Both the position numbers and the translations under genes were made by a program. From Okapia johnstoni (Eukaryota > Chordata > Mammalia > Artiodactyla > Giraffidae): a stretch of DNA of 64,000 nt. The notes under the pieces are model-generated. The model searched no databases, was not told the DNA's origin, and saw only the letters and a list, made by a program, of their open reading frames with translations. This document shows, piece after piece, positions 46,250 to 58,730 of this stretch. The number at the start of each line of letters is the position of its first letter. Position 1 is the stretch's first letter. The stretch lies in contig CM044315.1 in NCBI GenBank assembly GCA_024291935.2, positions 74,940,385-75,004,384 of the forward strand, in the 5' to 3' direction.

Positions 46250-46865
46250 TATTGCACATGCCTGACCTCCAGGCCTACCTGTGTCTGTGATCAAAGTCTC
46301 CTAACTGGTCCCCCTGTTTAATTCTGTCTTTTAGTGTATTCAAAACAGGGAAATGGTAGTAATTTTATGATAAAAGTCCTATCATATGATTACTCTGTTA
46401 AACTCTTGAAATTAATTTTTGCATGTCAGAGTAAAAGATGGTATTTCTAAAATGACCCACCAGATCCTGCAAAATCATCATTCTAACTCACCAGCCCCAC
46501 CCTACAACTTATATACTTCTTTGACCACATTTTCTTCTACTTTCTGCCTTGACCACACAGCTTTTCTTTGTGGTACCTCAAACAAGCCTGACATGATTCT
46601 ACCTTAAATCATTGGCTTAGGGCTCCCACTTGCCCTTCTACCAGATACTTGCATAACAAATTTCCTTACTTCCTTTGTCTTTGCTCAATTGATATCTTCT
46701 TAATGAGGCCAATCTTAATGACTATCCTTTTTCTCCTCCTTCACACACACCTCTTACTCTGTTCTACCTTTTCTTTTAGAATCTACCACTTTCTAATATA
46801 TCATTTAATCAGTTTATTTATTTATTATGTCTTTTTTTTTTGTCTTTCTCTTTGCCCTTAATAAT
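46250..46865 (+). mobile_element. L2 LINE remnant
   Basis: 'gatatcttcttaatgaggcc', 'cactttctaatatatcattt' and the spacing of the CT-rich blocks follow L2 3' sequence in sense. Diverged. Confidence 0.55.
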
Positions 46866-48340
46866 ACAGATAGACTTATTTAAAGTTTTCTTAGTGCAGG
46901 CCTGATGCAGTGATGGTTGTTTAGTCTTACCTGGTCCATACACGACACTTCTGAAGTATATACTGAGTGTTTTCGATGTTCAGAGGAGTCTTTCTAATCT
47001 ATTTGGTTACAGTGAGAACATCTCCCATCCCTGTGTCTTGAAAGCCAGAGTGATCATAGGAATTATCTCATTTGTTTCCCTTCTGTTAGGGATCCCATCT
47101 TTGTGATGCTAATCGTCCAATGTCTGAAAACATCTATTTCAAATATTTTATCTGGTTTTCTAGTTGTTAGTCAGATATGGATCCATTTACCCCATTGTGA
47201 ATATCAAGGGTTGCTTTTAAGTGTTGTTCAGGTAGGTCTAGAGAGCTGTGGCTTTAGTTTAATCCTGCTACTAAGATGTGATACTTCTGGAGTCTCCAAT
47301 AAAATGTTATGATTTGTTTGAATTTCAGTGTCTGCTAGCTCTTTGTGAGTTCTTGGAATTGTTCTACCACTTTCTAGTAATTGTCCTTTGCCTATTTTAA
47401 TGGAGTCTTACTTTATGTATATATGTATAGCTTTGCATTCAGCCCAAAGAATCAAGTTGAACCCTGTGTCGATTTCTGAGGTTTTTTTGTGCATAGTTTT
47501 GTCTTCTCTGGTGCTCTGTGTTCTATAATTCCAGCCATATCATCACAAACCCAGTTCTGTGAACTCCAATTTCTGTTTAACTCAGTGAGATATCCACATT
47601 TTGTATACATTCCTTTGCCTTGCATCATAGTTCAGAATGTGCCTTCAGAAAGAAATCTTTAGTAATCAAAAGCCTTACCTTATTTCCCCTTCTCAGGGAT
47701 CAGTCATGAGTTGTCTGCTGTCCACTGTCTAAAAAATATGTTTTATATTGTTTGGCCCAAAATTATAGTTTGTGGAGAGAGGGTAAATTTAATACCACAT
47801 AATCCACTGTGGCTTGAAGCAGACCATGACTGTGTTTTCTTTTCAGCAATACAGACCACAAAATAAGAGAAAGACAAGAGAGTCCAGGATACATGCAAGC
47901 AAACTTAGATAAGAGAGAGATTCTTCATAAGATATTCTTGTGAAGTCCGTGGTTAGTGTATCTTAGTGAAAAAATACAAAGAGATTGTCGTTAGATAATA
48001 GGATGAGTGAAAGAAAATTGAAGGAATTGCAATTATTGTAACTATTGGAAATATCAAGGTGTAGAGTATGACTATGGGGGCAGCTAGAAATATATAATGA
48101 ATATGTAATGAAGGTATTATATGTAAAATATTGGAGAGGAGGAATTCAAAGTGCCAAGAGTGGTAAGTGCAAAGATTGTCTCTGTATATGTTGGAGAAAT
48201 GTCAGTGAGGTGTGAACAATAGTCATTGAAAAATGAGAAGGGATGACAGAGGAATACAAAGATAACATCAGTAAGAGGGATAGTAAAGGGATAATCTGAT
48301 AAAATGAGATTCAAACTATGTTTTCAGAAGTGAAAGCTTG
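46866..48340. other. Intron with two copies of an unresolved old repeat
   Basis: A block at about 47085-47180 ('gggatcccatctttgtgatg', 'tttcaaatattttatctggt') recurs in diverged form at about 47693-47775 ('agggatcagtcatgagttgt', 'ttttatattgtttggcc'). It reads like an ancient mammalian element, family not identified. No gene seen. Confidence 0.4.
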
Positions 48341-48344
48341 ATAT

Positions 48345-49330
48345 TATGAAGATGTCTGCTCTCCCCAAATCACACTTTAATACAATTTCAATCATTTTCC
48401 TCCTCAATTTTTTTCGTAGAACTTGACAAGCTAATTCTAAATTCAGGTAGAAAAGCAAAGGGTCGGAAAAAAGAAAAAATAGCTAAGCTAGGACTTCCAG
48501 GAGGTCCAGGAGTTAAGACTTTGCCTTTCAATGCAGGGGATGTGGGTTTGATCCCTGGTTGGGGAGCTAAGATCCCACATGCCTTGGAGCCAAAAAACCA
48601 AAACATAAAACAGAAACAATATTGAAACATATTCAATATTGACTTTTAAAGGGGGTCCACATTAAAAAAAAATGTCTTAAAAACAATTACTAAGCCAACT
48701 TTGAAGAAGAATAATGAGTGGGTGTATATTTTATAGAAAATTATATTTCAGCTAAAAATCTTTATTAACAGACTAGTGATTAAAATACAATGGCTTTGGC
48801 ATGACAATAGACAAATAGTCTAAATGGATAGACCAGAACTCAGAAATAAGGCTGTTTATATAAGTGAGCTTGATATATGGCAGGAGTTGCCTTACAAAAT
48901 AGTAGAAATAGTAGGACCTCGTGATTCAGTTGTTTGACAAATCATACCCCTATATCAAACTATTTTTTAAAACTTTAGATGAATTGAAGTCTTAAATATG
49001 AAAACAAATTAAACTTTTAAACTATGAAAATAAATATAAATATTTTATTGGCTTTTGAAGTAGGGTTAAATTTCTTATACGAGGCACAGAAAAGCAAAAT
49101 TGAAAAGACATAGATCGATACTTTTGAGTTTGTAAAAATAAAGTCTATATGACAAAAGACCTAAAGTTGAAAGATATATGTACTATACTTGGAAAATAAA
49201 TTTGTGCAATATATTAAAGATACAAGATTGATATCCAAAATACATAAAAAGACTTTTAGTAGGAAAAAGAAAAATAAAAAACCAAATAGGCCAAGGTATA
49301 AAGAGGCAACAACTCACAGAAGACTAAGTG
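48345..49330 (+). mobile_element. Ancient L1 ORF2 remnant, sense, with a SINE inside
   Basis: 'tctgctctccccaaatcaca', 'gaacttgacaagctaattct', 'aatggctttggcatgacaat', 'agatacaagattgatatcca' follow the L1 ORF2 C-terminal half in sense. Too diverged to translate. A CHR-like SINE splits it at 48491. Confidence 0.6.
48491..48632 (+). mobile_element. tRNA-derived CHR-like SINE, short form
   Basis: 'ggacttccaggaggtccagg', 'tttcaatgcaggggatgtgg', 'gtttgatccctggttgggga' and 'agatcccacatgccttgg', then an A-rich tail. The head matches the cetartiodactyl CHR family rather than Bov-tA because no Bov-A tail follows. Confidence 0.82.
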
Positions 49331-49434
49331 ATAGTGCAAATAGAGCTGTTCTCACAAAGGTTGGGTTGGGAGAGAAATCTTTCTCAAGTGTACTGACATG
49401 TAAAAAATTCTCATACTTCTGATTGTTCAGGTTT

Positions 49435-49670
49435 TAGAGTGCAGTGGGAAAAAGCAATAGCTTTGGCATTAGAATCTTCATTCTGTTATTTGCAAGCTTT
49501 GTGTCCTTGGACAAATTACATAAGCACACTAAACTTCAGTTACTCACCTTTAAATTTGGTTTGATACTACTGACCTTGAGATATTGTTTAGGAAATTGAT
49601 AATATGTGTTCATAAAAGACTTGAATAGTGTCTGCAACATGGGTACATATTTTTATTAGTAGTTTAAGTA
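49435..49670 (+). mobile_element. MIR SINE
   Basis: 'aatagctttggcattagaat', 'gctttgtgtccttggacaaa' and 'aacttcagttactcacc' in MIR order. Confidence 0.72.
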
Positions 49671-49689
49671 AACTTACTTGTTGAATGAA

Positions 49690-50190
49690 GCTGGTAGCAC
49701 ACTTACTTTAGGATGGTCTTTATAAGATACACCATAAGTTACCTGTATTTCTGATTCATGAAGTCAGAAGTTTGTTGTTCAAGGAAACATTCAGAAGGTA
49801 GGGTAGTATTCAATATATCGAAAATAGGAACAACTTAAAGAATTTGCATATCAGCTATATTATTTCAGTTTCAGTGTAAACTGCCAACTTGAACACATTT
49901 CATTGTTTCAAGTTAGCTTCTATTGTTTTTACTTGAAATCTTTTACAGAAAAAAAATTTGAGTTTCTTGGACTTGTTACTAAGTCTAAAAAGTATACTTG
50001 AAATTGTTTATAATTGTATATGTAATTATATGTATATGTATAATCATGCTATACATATATCAGTGCATTTGTGTGTTTATAATGTTAGTGTATTTGTTCA
50101 TTGTATCAGTTAATCCAGGCACTAGGATCATAATTGAAAATGATAGCATTCAAATATAAACTTATCTGGCAGTATACTTAGTAGTATTTA
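49690..50190. other. Unassigned intron
   Basis: AT-rich with TATA/TGTA simple sequence near 50010-50060. Nothing else seen. Confidence 0.5.
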
Positions 50191-50206
50191 TTAAATAGGC
50201 ATTTCA

Positions 50207-50378
50207 TGGGGCAATCGGATGACCCAGAGGGATGGGATGGAGAGGGAGGTGGAGGGGGGTTCAGGATGGGGAACACATGTAAACCTATGCCTGATTCATG
50301 TCAATGTATGGCAAAAACTACTACAATATTGTAAAGTAATTAGCCCCCAACTAAAATAAATAAATTTATTAAAAAAAA
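50207..50378 (+). mobile_element. L1_BT-type 3' UTR, extreme 5' truncation
   Basis: 172 bp: 'ggatgacccagagggatggg', G-rich tract, 'cctgattcatgtcaatgtat', 'tactacaatattgtaaagta', AATAAATAAA. Perfect 15-bp target duplication TAAATAGGCATTTCA at 50192-50206 and 50379-50393. Appears recent. Confidence 0.95.
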
Positions 50379-50546
50379 TAAATAGGCATTTCACTATTGT
50401 GATAGTCATAAGTAATTTTCATATTGCTAAATTCAACAACATATTATAATCATTATCTTAATTTATCTTGCTTTTGATTTGACAGTTTGTAGTTGGAAAT
50501 TGTTACCTTGACTCTCCTGGTATTTCTCTTTTTTGGTTATCCTTGT

Positions 50547-51606
50547 TAAGTTCAGTTCAGTCGCTCAGTGGTGTTCGACTCTTTGCAACCCCATGAACCT
50601 CAGCACGCCAGGCCTCCCTGTCTATCACCAACTCCCTGAGTCCACCCAAACCCATGTCCATCGAGTTGATGATGACATCCAGCCATCTCATCCTCTGTCA
50701 TCCCCTTCTCCTCTTGCCCTCAATCTTTCCCGGCATCAGGGTCTTTTCAAATGAGCCAGCTCTTCACATCAGATGGCCAAAGTATTGGAGTTTCAGCTTC
50801 AACCTCAGTCCTTCCAATGAACACACCCAGGACTGAGCTCCTTTAGGATGGACTGGTTGGATCTCCTGGCAGTCCAAGGGACCCTCAAGAGTCTTCTCCA
50901 ACACCACAGTTCAAAAGCATCAATTCTTCGGCACTCAGCTTTCTTTATAGTCCAGCTCTCACATTCATACATGACCACTGGAAAAACCATGGCCTTGACT
51001 AGATAGACCTTTGCTGGCAAAGTAATGTCTCTGCTTTTTAATATGCTGTGTAAGTTGGTCATAACCTTCCTTCCAAGGAGTAAGTGTCTTAATTTCATGG
51101 CTGCAGTCACCATCTGCAGTGATTTTGGAGCCCAGAAAAATAAAGTCAGCCACTGTTTCCACTGTTTCCCCATCTATCTGCCGTGAAGTAATGGGACTGG
51201 ATGCCATGATCTTAGTTTTCTGAATGTTGAGCTTTAAGCCAACTTTTTCACTCTCCATTTTCACTTTCATCAAGAGGCTCTTTAGTTCTTCTTCACTTTC
51301 TGCCATAAGGGTGGTGTCATCTGCATGTCTGAGGTTATTGATATTTCTCCCAGCAATCTTGATTCCAGCTTGTGGTTCCTCCAGCCCAGCATTTCTCATG
51401 ATGTGCTCTGCATATAAGTTAAGTAAGCAGGGTGACAATATACAGCCTTGACGTACTCCTTTTCCTATTTGGAACCGGTCTGTTGTTCCATGTCCAGTTC
51501 TAACTGTTGCTTCCTGACCTGCATACAGGTTTCTCAAGAGGCAGGTCAGGTGGTCTGGTATTCCCACCTCTTTCAGAATTTTCCACAGTTTATTGTGATC
51601 CACACA
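50547..51606 (-). mobile_element. BovB LINE, antisense, 5'-truncated
   Basis: From the BovB 3' end ('gttcagttcagtcgctcagt') back to the RT region near 'VDHNKLW'. Perfect 11-bp target duplication GTTATCCTTGT at 50536-50546 and 51607-51617. The minus frame 51735-50965 is open through motif B ('[11 protein letters not shown]'), but the catalytic box reads HADD rather than YADD (near 51320), and a 1-bp loss near 51090 breaks the frame. Its first 43 codons are host intron, not BovB. Confidence 0.93.
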
Positions 51607-51819
51607 GTTATCCTTGTATCTGCTTGCTTGTTTCTTCTGATCCTCCTTCATGAGTTTCTCTGCTATAAAATCCTTTATTTTTGCATGATTCCATCTCATA
51701 TCACTACATCTTATGCTTTTTTCCCATATCCTCAAATCTATCTACACTATAAAATCTCTTCTGGTATTAAAACTCCTAGTTTTAACCCTTTTCAGTGGAT
51801 TTTACCACTGATTGCCTCA

Positions 51820-52500
51820 TGGGTATCTCAAGCTCATCATTTGTAAAAGTGAACTCTGTATCTTACTGTTTCAATTTTCTGCTTCTACCTACTCTACATT
51901 CCAGTGAATGTATTACTATCCATGTAGTCCTTCAAACTGGAAACATAGGAGCTATCTTAAGTTCTGCTATGTTTGATCCAATGTATTGTATTGTTTCTAA
52001 ATGTTTATATGTAATCTTCCCAACAACTCTGAAAAGTTGGTATTATTATTATCTTCATTTTATAGATGGCAAAATAAAATTTGCCCCTTGGTTTTATTAC
52101 CTTTAAAATCATTTCCTAAATTTATCTATCTCTGCTATAGTCATTCCAGTTCAGTCTGTTATCTTATGTTGCCTGACTTATGGCAATTTTCTTTTAACAT
52201 GTAGCTTTGTCCAGAATCTTGTGTTATTTAAGTCTATCTTTCACACTAGAGCTGGAGCATTCTGTGTATATTATGAATTTGACCTTGCCACTCCACTGCC
52301 AACCTCTTTAACAAGGGTCCTACTGCCTATTAAAGTCCAAGCTTCTTAGTTTGGCCTATGGTCCTTTTCATGATCTGGCCCCTATTTTTAGTCTGCCTTG
52401 CCAGAATTCTTATTTGCCTTCTTATAGTTTCCTGCAGAGAGTGTGCTGTTTCACACCTCCCTGCATTTCACTATCTCTTTCCAATAATGCCCTTCCATCA
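51820..52500 (+). mobile_element. L2 LINE remnant
   Basis: 'tctcaagctcatcatttgta', 'gtgaactctgtatcttactg', 'gtccaagcttcttagtttgg', 'catgatctggcccctatttt' and 'ttcacacctccctgcat' follow internal and 3' L2 order in sense. Confidence 0.65.
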
Positions 52501-52517
52501 TTTCTTAATTTGGATTT

Positions 52518-52700
52518 AAGTGCAAGCTTTGGAATCAGACTGTCAGGATTTGTATTCTACTTCAGCTGTTTACTGGGTGACTTTGGTAAGATATCTTATG
52601 CTCTTAGTGACACAGTTGCCTACCTAACTGATATAATATATACAAAGCTATTGAAGTTTTTCCTGACATAAAGAAACCACTCCATAAATATTATTTTTCT
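52518..52700 (+). mobile_element. MIR SINE
   Basis: 'gcaagctttggaatcagact', 'ttcagctgtttactgggtga' and 'tccataaatattatt' in MIR order. Confidence 0.72.
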
Positions 52701-52870
52701 TGCCTTTAAACCTCAAAAACTATTTATGGTGTACTGATGACATGTCAGAAACTTTTCTGTGTACTCAGTACCAGCATTGAACAAGACAGAAAATGTTCTT
52801 CTATTTTGGGGAAGCCTGTGTTCTATTATAAGAGGAAAGACAATAAGTAGAAGTAAACAAACAAATTAGA
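52700..52870 (-). mobile_element. L2 3'-end fragment, antisense
   Basis: 'atgacatgtcagaaactttt', 'attgaacaagacagaaaatg' and 'gaggaaagacaataagtaga' match the reversed L2 3' end. Confidence 0.5.
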
Positions 52871-52894
52871 TATTTTTAAAAAGTGGCAAATGCT

Positions 52895-53650
52895 ACCATA
52901 GTATGTTTATCCACTGAAGGAGTTTTGCAGATGTTTCCAATTTTTGGCAGTTATGAATTAAGCTGCTGTAAATATTCTGTACTTTTTTGTGTTTATGAAT
53001 ATAAGTTTTTATTTCACTTGTGTAAGTACTTGGGGGAAGCATTGCTTGTTCATATGGTTAAGTATGTGTTTATCTTCATAAGTAACCAATAAACTGTTTT
53101 CTAAAGAGGTTGTATCAGTTTGCTGTTCCATCAGCAATTTATGAGAGCCCTATATATGCATATCCTTGTCAGCACTTACTATTGTCAGTATTTTATAATC
53201 CTAGACATTATAATAGATATGTAGCTGTTTATCATTGTGATTTTAGTGTGACTTTGAAAATCTTTTCATGTTTTTTTTTCTTGTCATCTGTTTGTATTCT
53301 TTGATGAGGTTATCTGTTCAGAAATTTTTAATGTTTTAATTTGGGTTGTTCTATTATTATCAAGTTTTAAGAGTTTCTTATATGTTCTGGATATAAGTCA
53401 TAGATCATGTGTTTTGCATATATTTTTTCCCACACTAGGGCTGACTTTTTTCCCTTTAGCAGTACCTTTCACAGAGCAAGTTTATAATTTTTGTAAAGTC
53501 CAGTTTATCTTTTTTTTCTTGTATGAGTCATGCATTTGAATGATGTTAATTCTAAAAATATTTTGTTTTACTGAAGGTAACAAAATTATTTCCTATATTT
53601 TCTTCCAAAAGTTTCATGGTGTTAGATTTTAAATTTAGGTTTATGATCCA
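52895..53650 (-). mobile_element. Old L1M/HAL1-like ORF2 end, antisense
   Basis: 'gttgtatcagtttgctgttc', 'cttatatgttctggatataa' and 'ttccaaaagtttcatggtgt' in reversed L1 order; highly diverged. Abuts a different L1 at 53655. Confidence 0.65.
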
Positions 53651-54950
53651 TGTTTATTTATTTTCAAAGCTTTTATTGAAGTATACTTGATTTACAATAT
53701 TATGTTAGTTTTAAGTGTATAGTATAGTGATTCGGTATTTTTATAGATTATCCACTTAAAGTTATATAAAATATTTATTATATGCCCTGCACTGTGTATC
53801 CTTGTAAGATAGTTATTTTATACATAATAGTTTGTGCCTGCTAATCACCTACCCTTAAACTGCCCTCCCCCTTTCTATCTCTGTACTGGTAACTACTAGT
53901 TTCTTCCTATATTTGTGAGTCTGTTTCTGTTTTTATACATTCATTCATTTGTTTTATTTTTTAGGTTCCACATATAAGAGGTAACATACAGTATTTGTCT
54001 TTCTTTGTCTGACTTACATCACTAAGCGTAATAGTTTCCAGTTCTGTCCATCTTGTAGCAGATGGGAAAAGTTCCTTGTATTTTGTGTCTGAGTAATATT
54101 CCATTGCATGTATATTCCACATCTTCTTTATCCATCTATCTGTTGATGGCCACTTAGTTTGCTTCCATTTATTGACTATTGTAAATAATGCTGCTATGAA
54201 AATTGAAGTGTATATATCTTTTCGAATTAGTGTTTTTTGTTTTATTCTTATATAATGAAGGAATTGGATTGCTGGGTCATATGATAGTTCTATTTTTCGT
54301 TTTTTGAACAACCTCCATACTCTTCAATAGTGGCTGCATCAATTCGTAATCCTAATAACGATGTACTAGGGCTCCATTTTCTCCACATTGTCACTAACAT
54401 CTGTAATTTTTAGTCTTTATGATGATAGTCATTCTGACAGATGGGAGGTGAAACCTTGCTGTGGTTTTGATTTGCATTTCTCTGGTTATTAGTAATGTTG
54501 AGCATCTTTTCATGTGTCTATTAGCCACTGGTATGTCTTCTTTGGAAAAATGTCTCTTCAGGTCTTCTACCAATTTTTTTTTGGGTTGATTATCTTTTTG
54601 ATATTGAATTGTGCATGTTGCTTATATATGTTGTGTATAAGTTTTTAAGTTTAATTGGGTCCCGTTTGTTGATTTCTGTTCTTGCTTTTTCGGCTTTAGG
54701 AGAGAAATCCAAAAAAATATTGCTATGATATGCCAAAGTGTTCTGCCTGTGTTTTCTTCAGGGAGTTGTATGGTTTTCAGTCTTATAGATAGGTCTTTAA
54801 TTTATTTTGTGTTTATTCTTGTATTTGGTATGAGAAAATTTTCCAAATTCATTCTTTATGATTGCACTGGCCAGATTTCCTAGTCCCACTTATTAAAGAG
54901 ACTGTGTTTTCTCCATTGTATATTCTACCTTCATTTATAGTAAATTAATT

Positions 54951-55075
54951 GAGAAGGAAATGGCAACCCCCTCCAGTATTCTTGCCTGGAGAACCCCATG
55001 GACAGAGGAGCCTGGTGGACCACAGTCCATAGGGTTGCATAGAGTTGGGCACGACTGAGCAACTAACACTACTAC
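54951..55075 (+). mobile_element. Bov-A SINE monomer
   Basis: Sense unit 'gagaaggaaatggcaacccc' to 'cacgactgagcaactaacac'. Short flanking TAATT on both sides is consistent with a small target duplication in the L1. Confidence 0.9.
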
Positions 55076-55090
55076 TAATTGACTGTAAAG

Positions 55091-55287
55091 TGAATGAAGT
55101 GAAGCCGCTCAGATGTGTCCGACTTTTTGCAACTCCATGGATTATACAGCCCATGGAATTCTCCAGGCCAGAATACTGGAGTGGGGTGCCATTTCCTTCT
55201 CCAGGGTATCTTCTAATCCAGGGATCAAACCTGGGTCTCCCACATTGCAGGCAGACGCTTTACCCTCTGAGCCACTAGGGAAGCCCC
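55091..55287 (-). mobile_element. Bov-tA SINE
   Basis: Complete reverse copy ending 'ccactagggaagcccc'. Flanks AATTGACTGTAAAGTG (55077-55092) and AATTGACCATAAGTG (from 55288) form a decayed target duplication of the host L1. Confidence 0.92.
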
Positions 55288-56784
55288 AATTGACCATAAG
55301 TGCATGGATTTATTTCTGGGCTCTCTGTTTTGTTCAATTGAGGTATGTGTCTGTGTTTGTGCCAGTGCCATACTATTTTGACTACTGTAGCTTTTTAGTA
55401 TAGTCTAAGTCAGGGAATGTGATACTTCCAGCTTTGTTCTTTATCCTTCAAATTTCTTTTGCAAATCAAGGTCCTTTGTGATTCCATATGAATTTTAGGA
55501 TTAATTATTCTAGTTCTGTGAAAATTGTCAATAGTATCTTGATAAGGATTGCAGTAAGACTGTAGATTGCTTTGAATAGAATGGACATTTTAATAGTATT
55601 AATTCTTCCAATCCGTAACCACAGGACATATTTCTATTCCTTTGTATTATCTTAAGTTTCCTTAATATTTTTTTTAATAATTTTCAGAGTATAAGTCTTT
55701 CACCTCCTTGGTTAAGTTTCTTCCTAGATATCTTACTATTTTTGATGTGATTTTAAGTGAGATTTGCTTTCTCTTTGTTATAGTTTATTGTTAGTGCATA
55801 GAAAAGCAGCAGATGTCTATATATTAATTTTATATTCTGAAAATTTATTGAAGTCATTTATTAGTTCAAATAGCTTTTCCCGTGGAAAAATTAGGGTTTT
55901 CTATATATAGTATGGTGTCATAGGCAGATAGTGACAGTTTTACTTCTTCCCTTACAATTTGAATGCTAATTTTTTTTTCTTTTCTGATTGCTTGTGGCTA
56001 GGACTTCCAAAATTATATCAAATGGAAGTTGCAAAAGTGGGCATTCTTGTCTTATTTCTGATTTCATCTTTTCACGTTGAGTATGATATTATCTGTGAGT
56101 TTGTCATTAATGGCCTTTATTATGATAGGCTATGTTCCATCTGTACCTACTTTGGTTGGAATTATTATCACAAATGTTGCTGAATTTTCCAAACGCTTTT
56201 TCTGCATCTATTGAGATGATCAAGTGATTCTTATCCTTTTTCTTAAAGCGGTGATTAGCAGATGTTGGACCATCCTTGCATTCCTAGAATAAACTCTGCT
56301 TGATCATGGTGTATGATCCTTTTAAAATATTGTTGAATTAAGTTTATTAATATTTTGTTGAGGATTTTGCCTCTATATTTAATAGAGATATTGTCCTATA
56401 ATAATATTCATTTTTTTGTGGTGTCATTGCCTGGTTTTGGTATTGGTAATGGTGGTCTCATGGAATGAATTTTGGACTGTTCCCTCCTTGTCAGTTTTTT
56501 GGAATAGTTTGAGGAGGGTAGATATTAGCTCTTCTTTATATGTTTGGTAAAATTCTACTGTGAAGCTCTCCAGTCTTGAACATTTGTTTGCTGGGAGTTT
56601 TATGATTACAGATTCAATTTCACTACTAGTGGTTGACCTATTCAGATTGTCTATTTCTACCTGATTCAGTATTGAAAGATTTTGTATTTCTAGAAATTTA
56701 TTCACTTCTTTAGCTTGTCCAATTTGTTGTTATAAATGTTCATGTTATTCTCTTATGATTTTTTTTTTGTATCTCTGTAGTTTT

Positions 56785-56981
56785 TTTTTTTTGTGATTGG
56801 TAATGCAGTTTTTTTTTTTAAAAAAATTTATATTTATTTATTGGTTGTGCCAGGTCTTAGTTGTGGCATGCAAACTCTTACTTGCAGCATGTGGGATCTA
56901 GTTCCCTGACCAGGAATCAAACCCATGCCCCCCTGCATTTGGAGCATGGAGTCTTAGCCACTGGACCACCAGGGAAGTCCC
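56785..56981 (-). mobile_element. CHR-like tRNA-derived SINE
   Basis: Reverse copy: T-rich tail, 'gttgtgccaggtcttagttg', 'ccctgaccaggaatcaaacc', 'cactggaccaccagggaagt'. Perfect 17-bp target duplication TGTATCTCTGTAGTTTT at 56768-56784 and 56982-56998. Confidence 0.92.
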
Positions 56982-57699
56982 TGTATCTCTGTAGTTTTGA
57001 TTGCAATTTTTCCTCCTTTGTTTCATTTTTAGTTGGGTCTTTTCTCTTTTTATTTAATGAGCCTGGCTAATGGTTGATTGATTTTGCTTTTCTTTTTTTA
57101 AATCCAGCTCTTGATTTTATTGATTATTACTATTGATTTTTTGCTTTCTGTTTTATTTATTTTGTCTCTGATCTTTATTATTTTCTTAGTTCTGCAGAGT
57201 TCAGACTTTATTCTTTTTTTTTTTAATTCCTGTAGATGGTAGGTTAGGTTGTTTATTTGCTATTTTTCTTGTTTCTTGAGGTAGGCTTGTATTGCTATAA
57301 ACTTTTCTCTTAGAACTGATTTTGCTGTGTCCCATAAATTTTGAAAGTTCTGTCTTATTTTCACTTGTCTCATGGTATTTTCTGTTTGTTTCTTTGATTT
57401 CTTCAATGAACCAGTAGTTTTTAGTAGCATGGGTTATTTAATTTCCATGAGTTTTGTTTTCTCCTTTCTCTTTTCATAATTGATTTCTAGTTTCTTACTG
57501 TTTTGGTCAGAAAAAATGCTTGATATAATTTCTATTATGTTTCATTTGTTGAGATTATATGGTCCATGTAAAATTAATATTTATATATGGCATCTACTAT
57601 GGATTGAGAGTTTTAAAAATTTATATTTTGCATATGAATTTCTAATTATTTCAATACCACCTGTTTAGAAGACTTTCCTTTTTCTACTGGATTATTTTT

Positions 57700-58730
57700 T
57701 ATCTTTATTTAAAATCGATTGACTGTGTGCATTTGGACTAGATTTTGGCTCTGTTCTGTTTGACTGAACTATGTGACCATTGTTTCTCCAGCTCCACACC
57801 ACCTTGATTTCTGTAGTTTTACAGTAAGCCCTAAAATCAGACGGTATAAGTCTTCCAACTTTTTTTTTATCATTTAAAAACCTATTTTTGGTTATTCTAG
57901 CTCCTTTTACATATAAAGTTTAGGATAAGCTTATGGATTTCTAAAAAAACCTTGCTATCTTGTTCAGATTTTGATTGAAATTGTGTTGAATCTTTACACG
58001 TTTAGGAGAGTTTGACATCTTGACTTTTAATGCTGTTGTTCTTTCAATCCTTAAACAATGTCTATTTCTCCATTTATTTGTATCTTGTTTGATTACTTTC
58101 ATCAGGTTTTTGTTTGTTTTTAGGATTTTTTTCATCATTCCTATATCACATATATTTTGTTAGATTTATGCCTAAGTATTTCCTTTCTCTTTTTTGCTAT
58201 TATAAATTATATTCTTTTAAAACATTCAAGTTGCTAATTGTTCACTGTTAGTCTATAGTAATATGACACTGACTTTATATTCTGCATCCTTGCTAAACTC
58301 ATCTATTACATTTTTAGTAGCTTATTTGTCAATTTGAGATCTTCTCCATAGGCAATTATGTTGTCTAGGAATAGGGATAGTTTATATCTGAATGAATTTG
58401 TATTTTTCTTGTTTTATTGTTCTTATTTTATTACATCAGATATGACCTATGACACAGTATTGAATTGAAGGGGTAGGTGTGGACCTGATTGCCTTATTCT
58501 CAGTTTTATGGGAAAGCATCTAGTCTTTTACCACTGTTAATGTTTTTGCTTGTAGGATTTTTCTTTTCTTTCTTTCTTTTTTTTTTTTGGTAAATGTTCT
58601 TATTAAACTGAGGACACTTCCTTCCAGTCTTAATTTACTTATAGTTTTTAGCCTGAATACATATTGAATTTTTTCAAATGCCTCTGCAGCTCTTAAAGCA
58701 GAGCTTAGCATCATAAAACTTCAGAGTTAA
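57700..58730 (-). mobile_element. Older L1 ORF2 remnant, antisense
   Basis: Minus-strand pieces resemble L1 RT: 58714-58520 keeps 'AAEAFEKIQYVFRLKTISKL' (decayed motif A region) and 58138-57941 keeps 'TNKWRNRHCLRIERT'. No intact domain. Confidence 0.65.

Larger units (their letters stand above)
53655..57700 (-). mobile_element. L1 LINE, antisense, 3' UTR plus most of ORF2
   Basis: 3' UTR at left ('tgaagtatacttgatttaca'), ORF2 C-terminus (minus frame 54311-53961, '[14 protein letters not shown]'), RT near 55900 and the upstream ORF2 to about 57700. Frames are broken throughout. Interrupted by a Bov-A/Bov-tA pair (54951-55287) and a CHR SINE (56785-56981). Intermediate in decay between 36003 and 31450. 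Confidence 0.82.

Noticed and set aside
50965..51735. 256-codon minus-strand open frame beginning with a non-BovB N-terminus
   Set aside because: The first 43 codons are intron left outside the 11-bp target duplication at 51607-51617; the rest is a truncated BovB RT. The fusion is an accident of insertion, not a gene.
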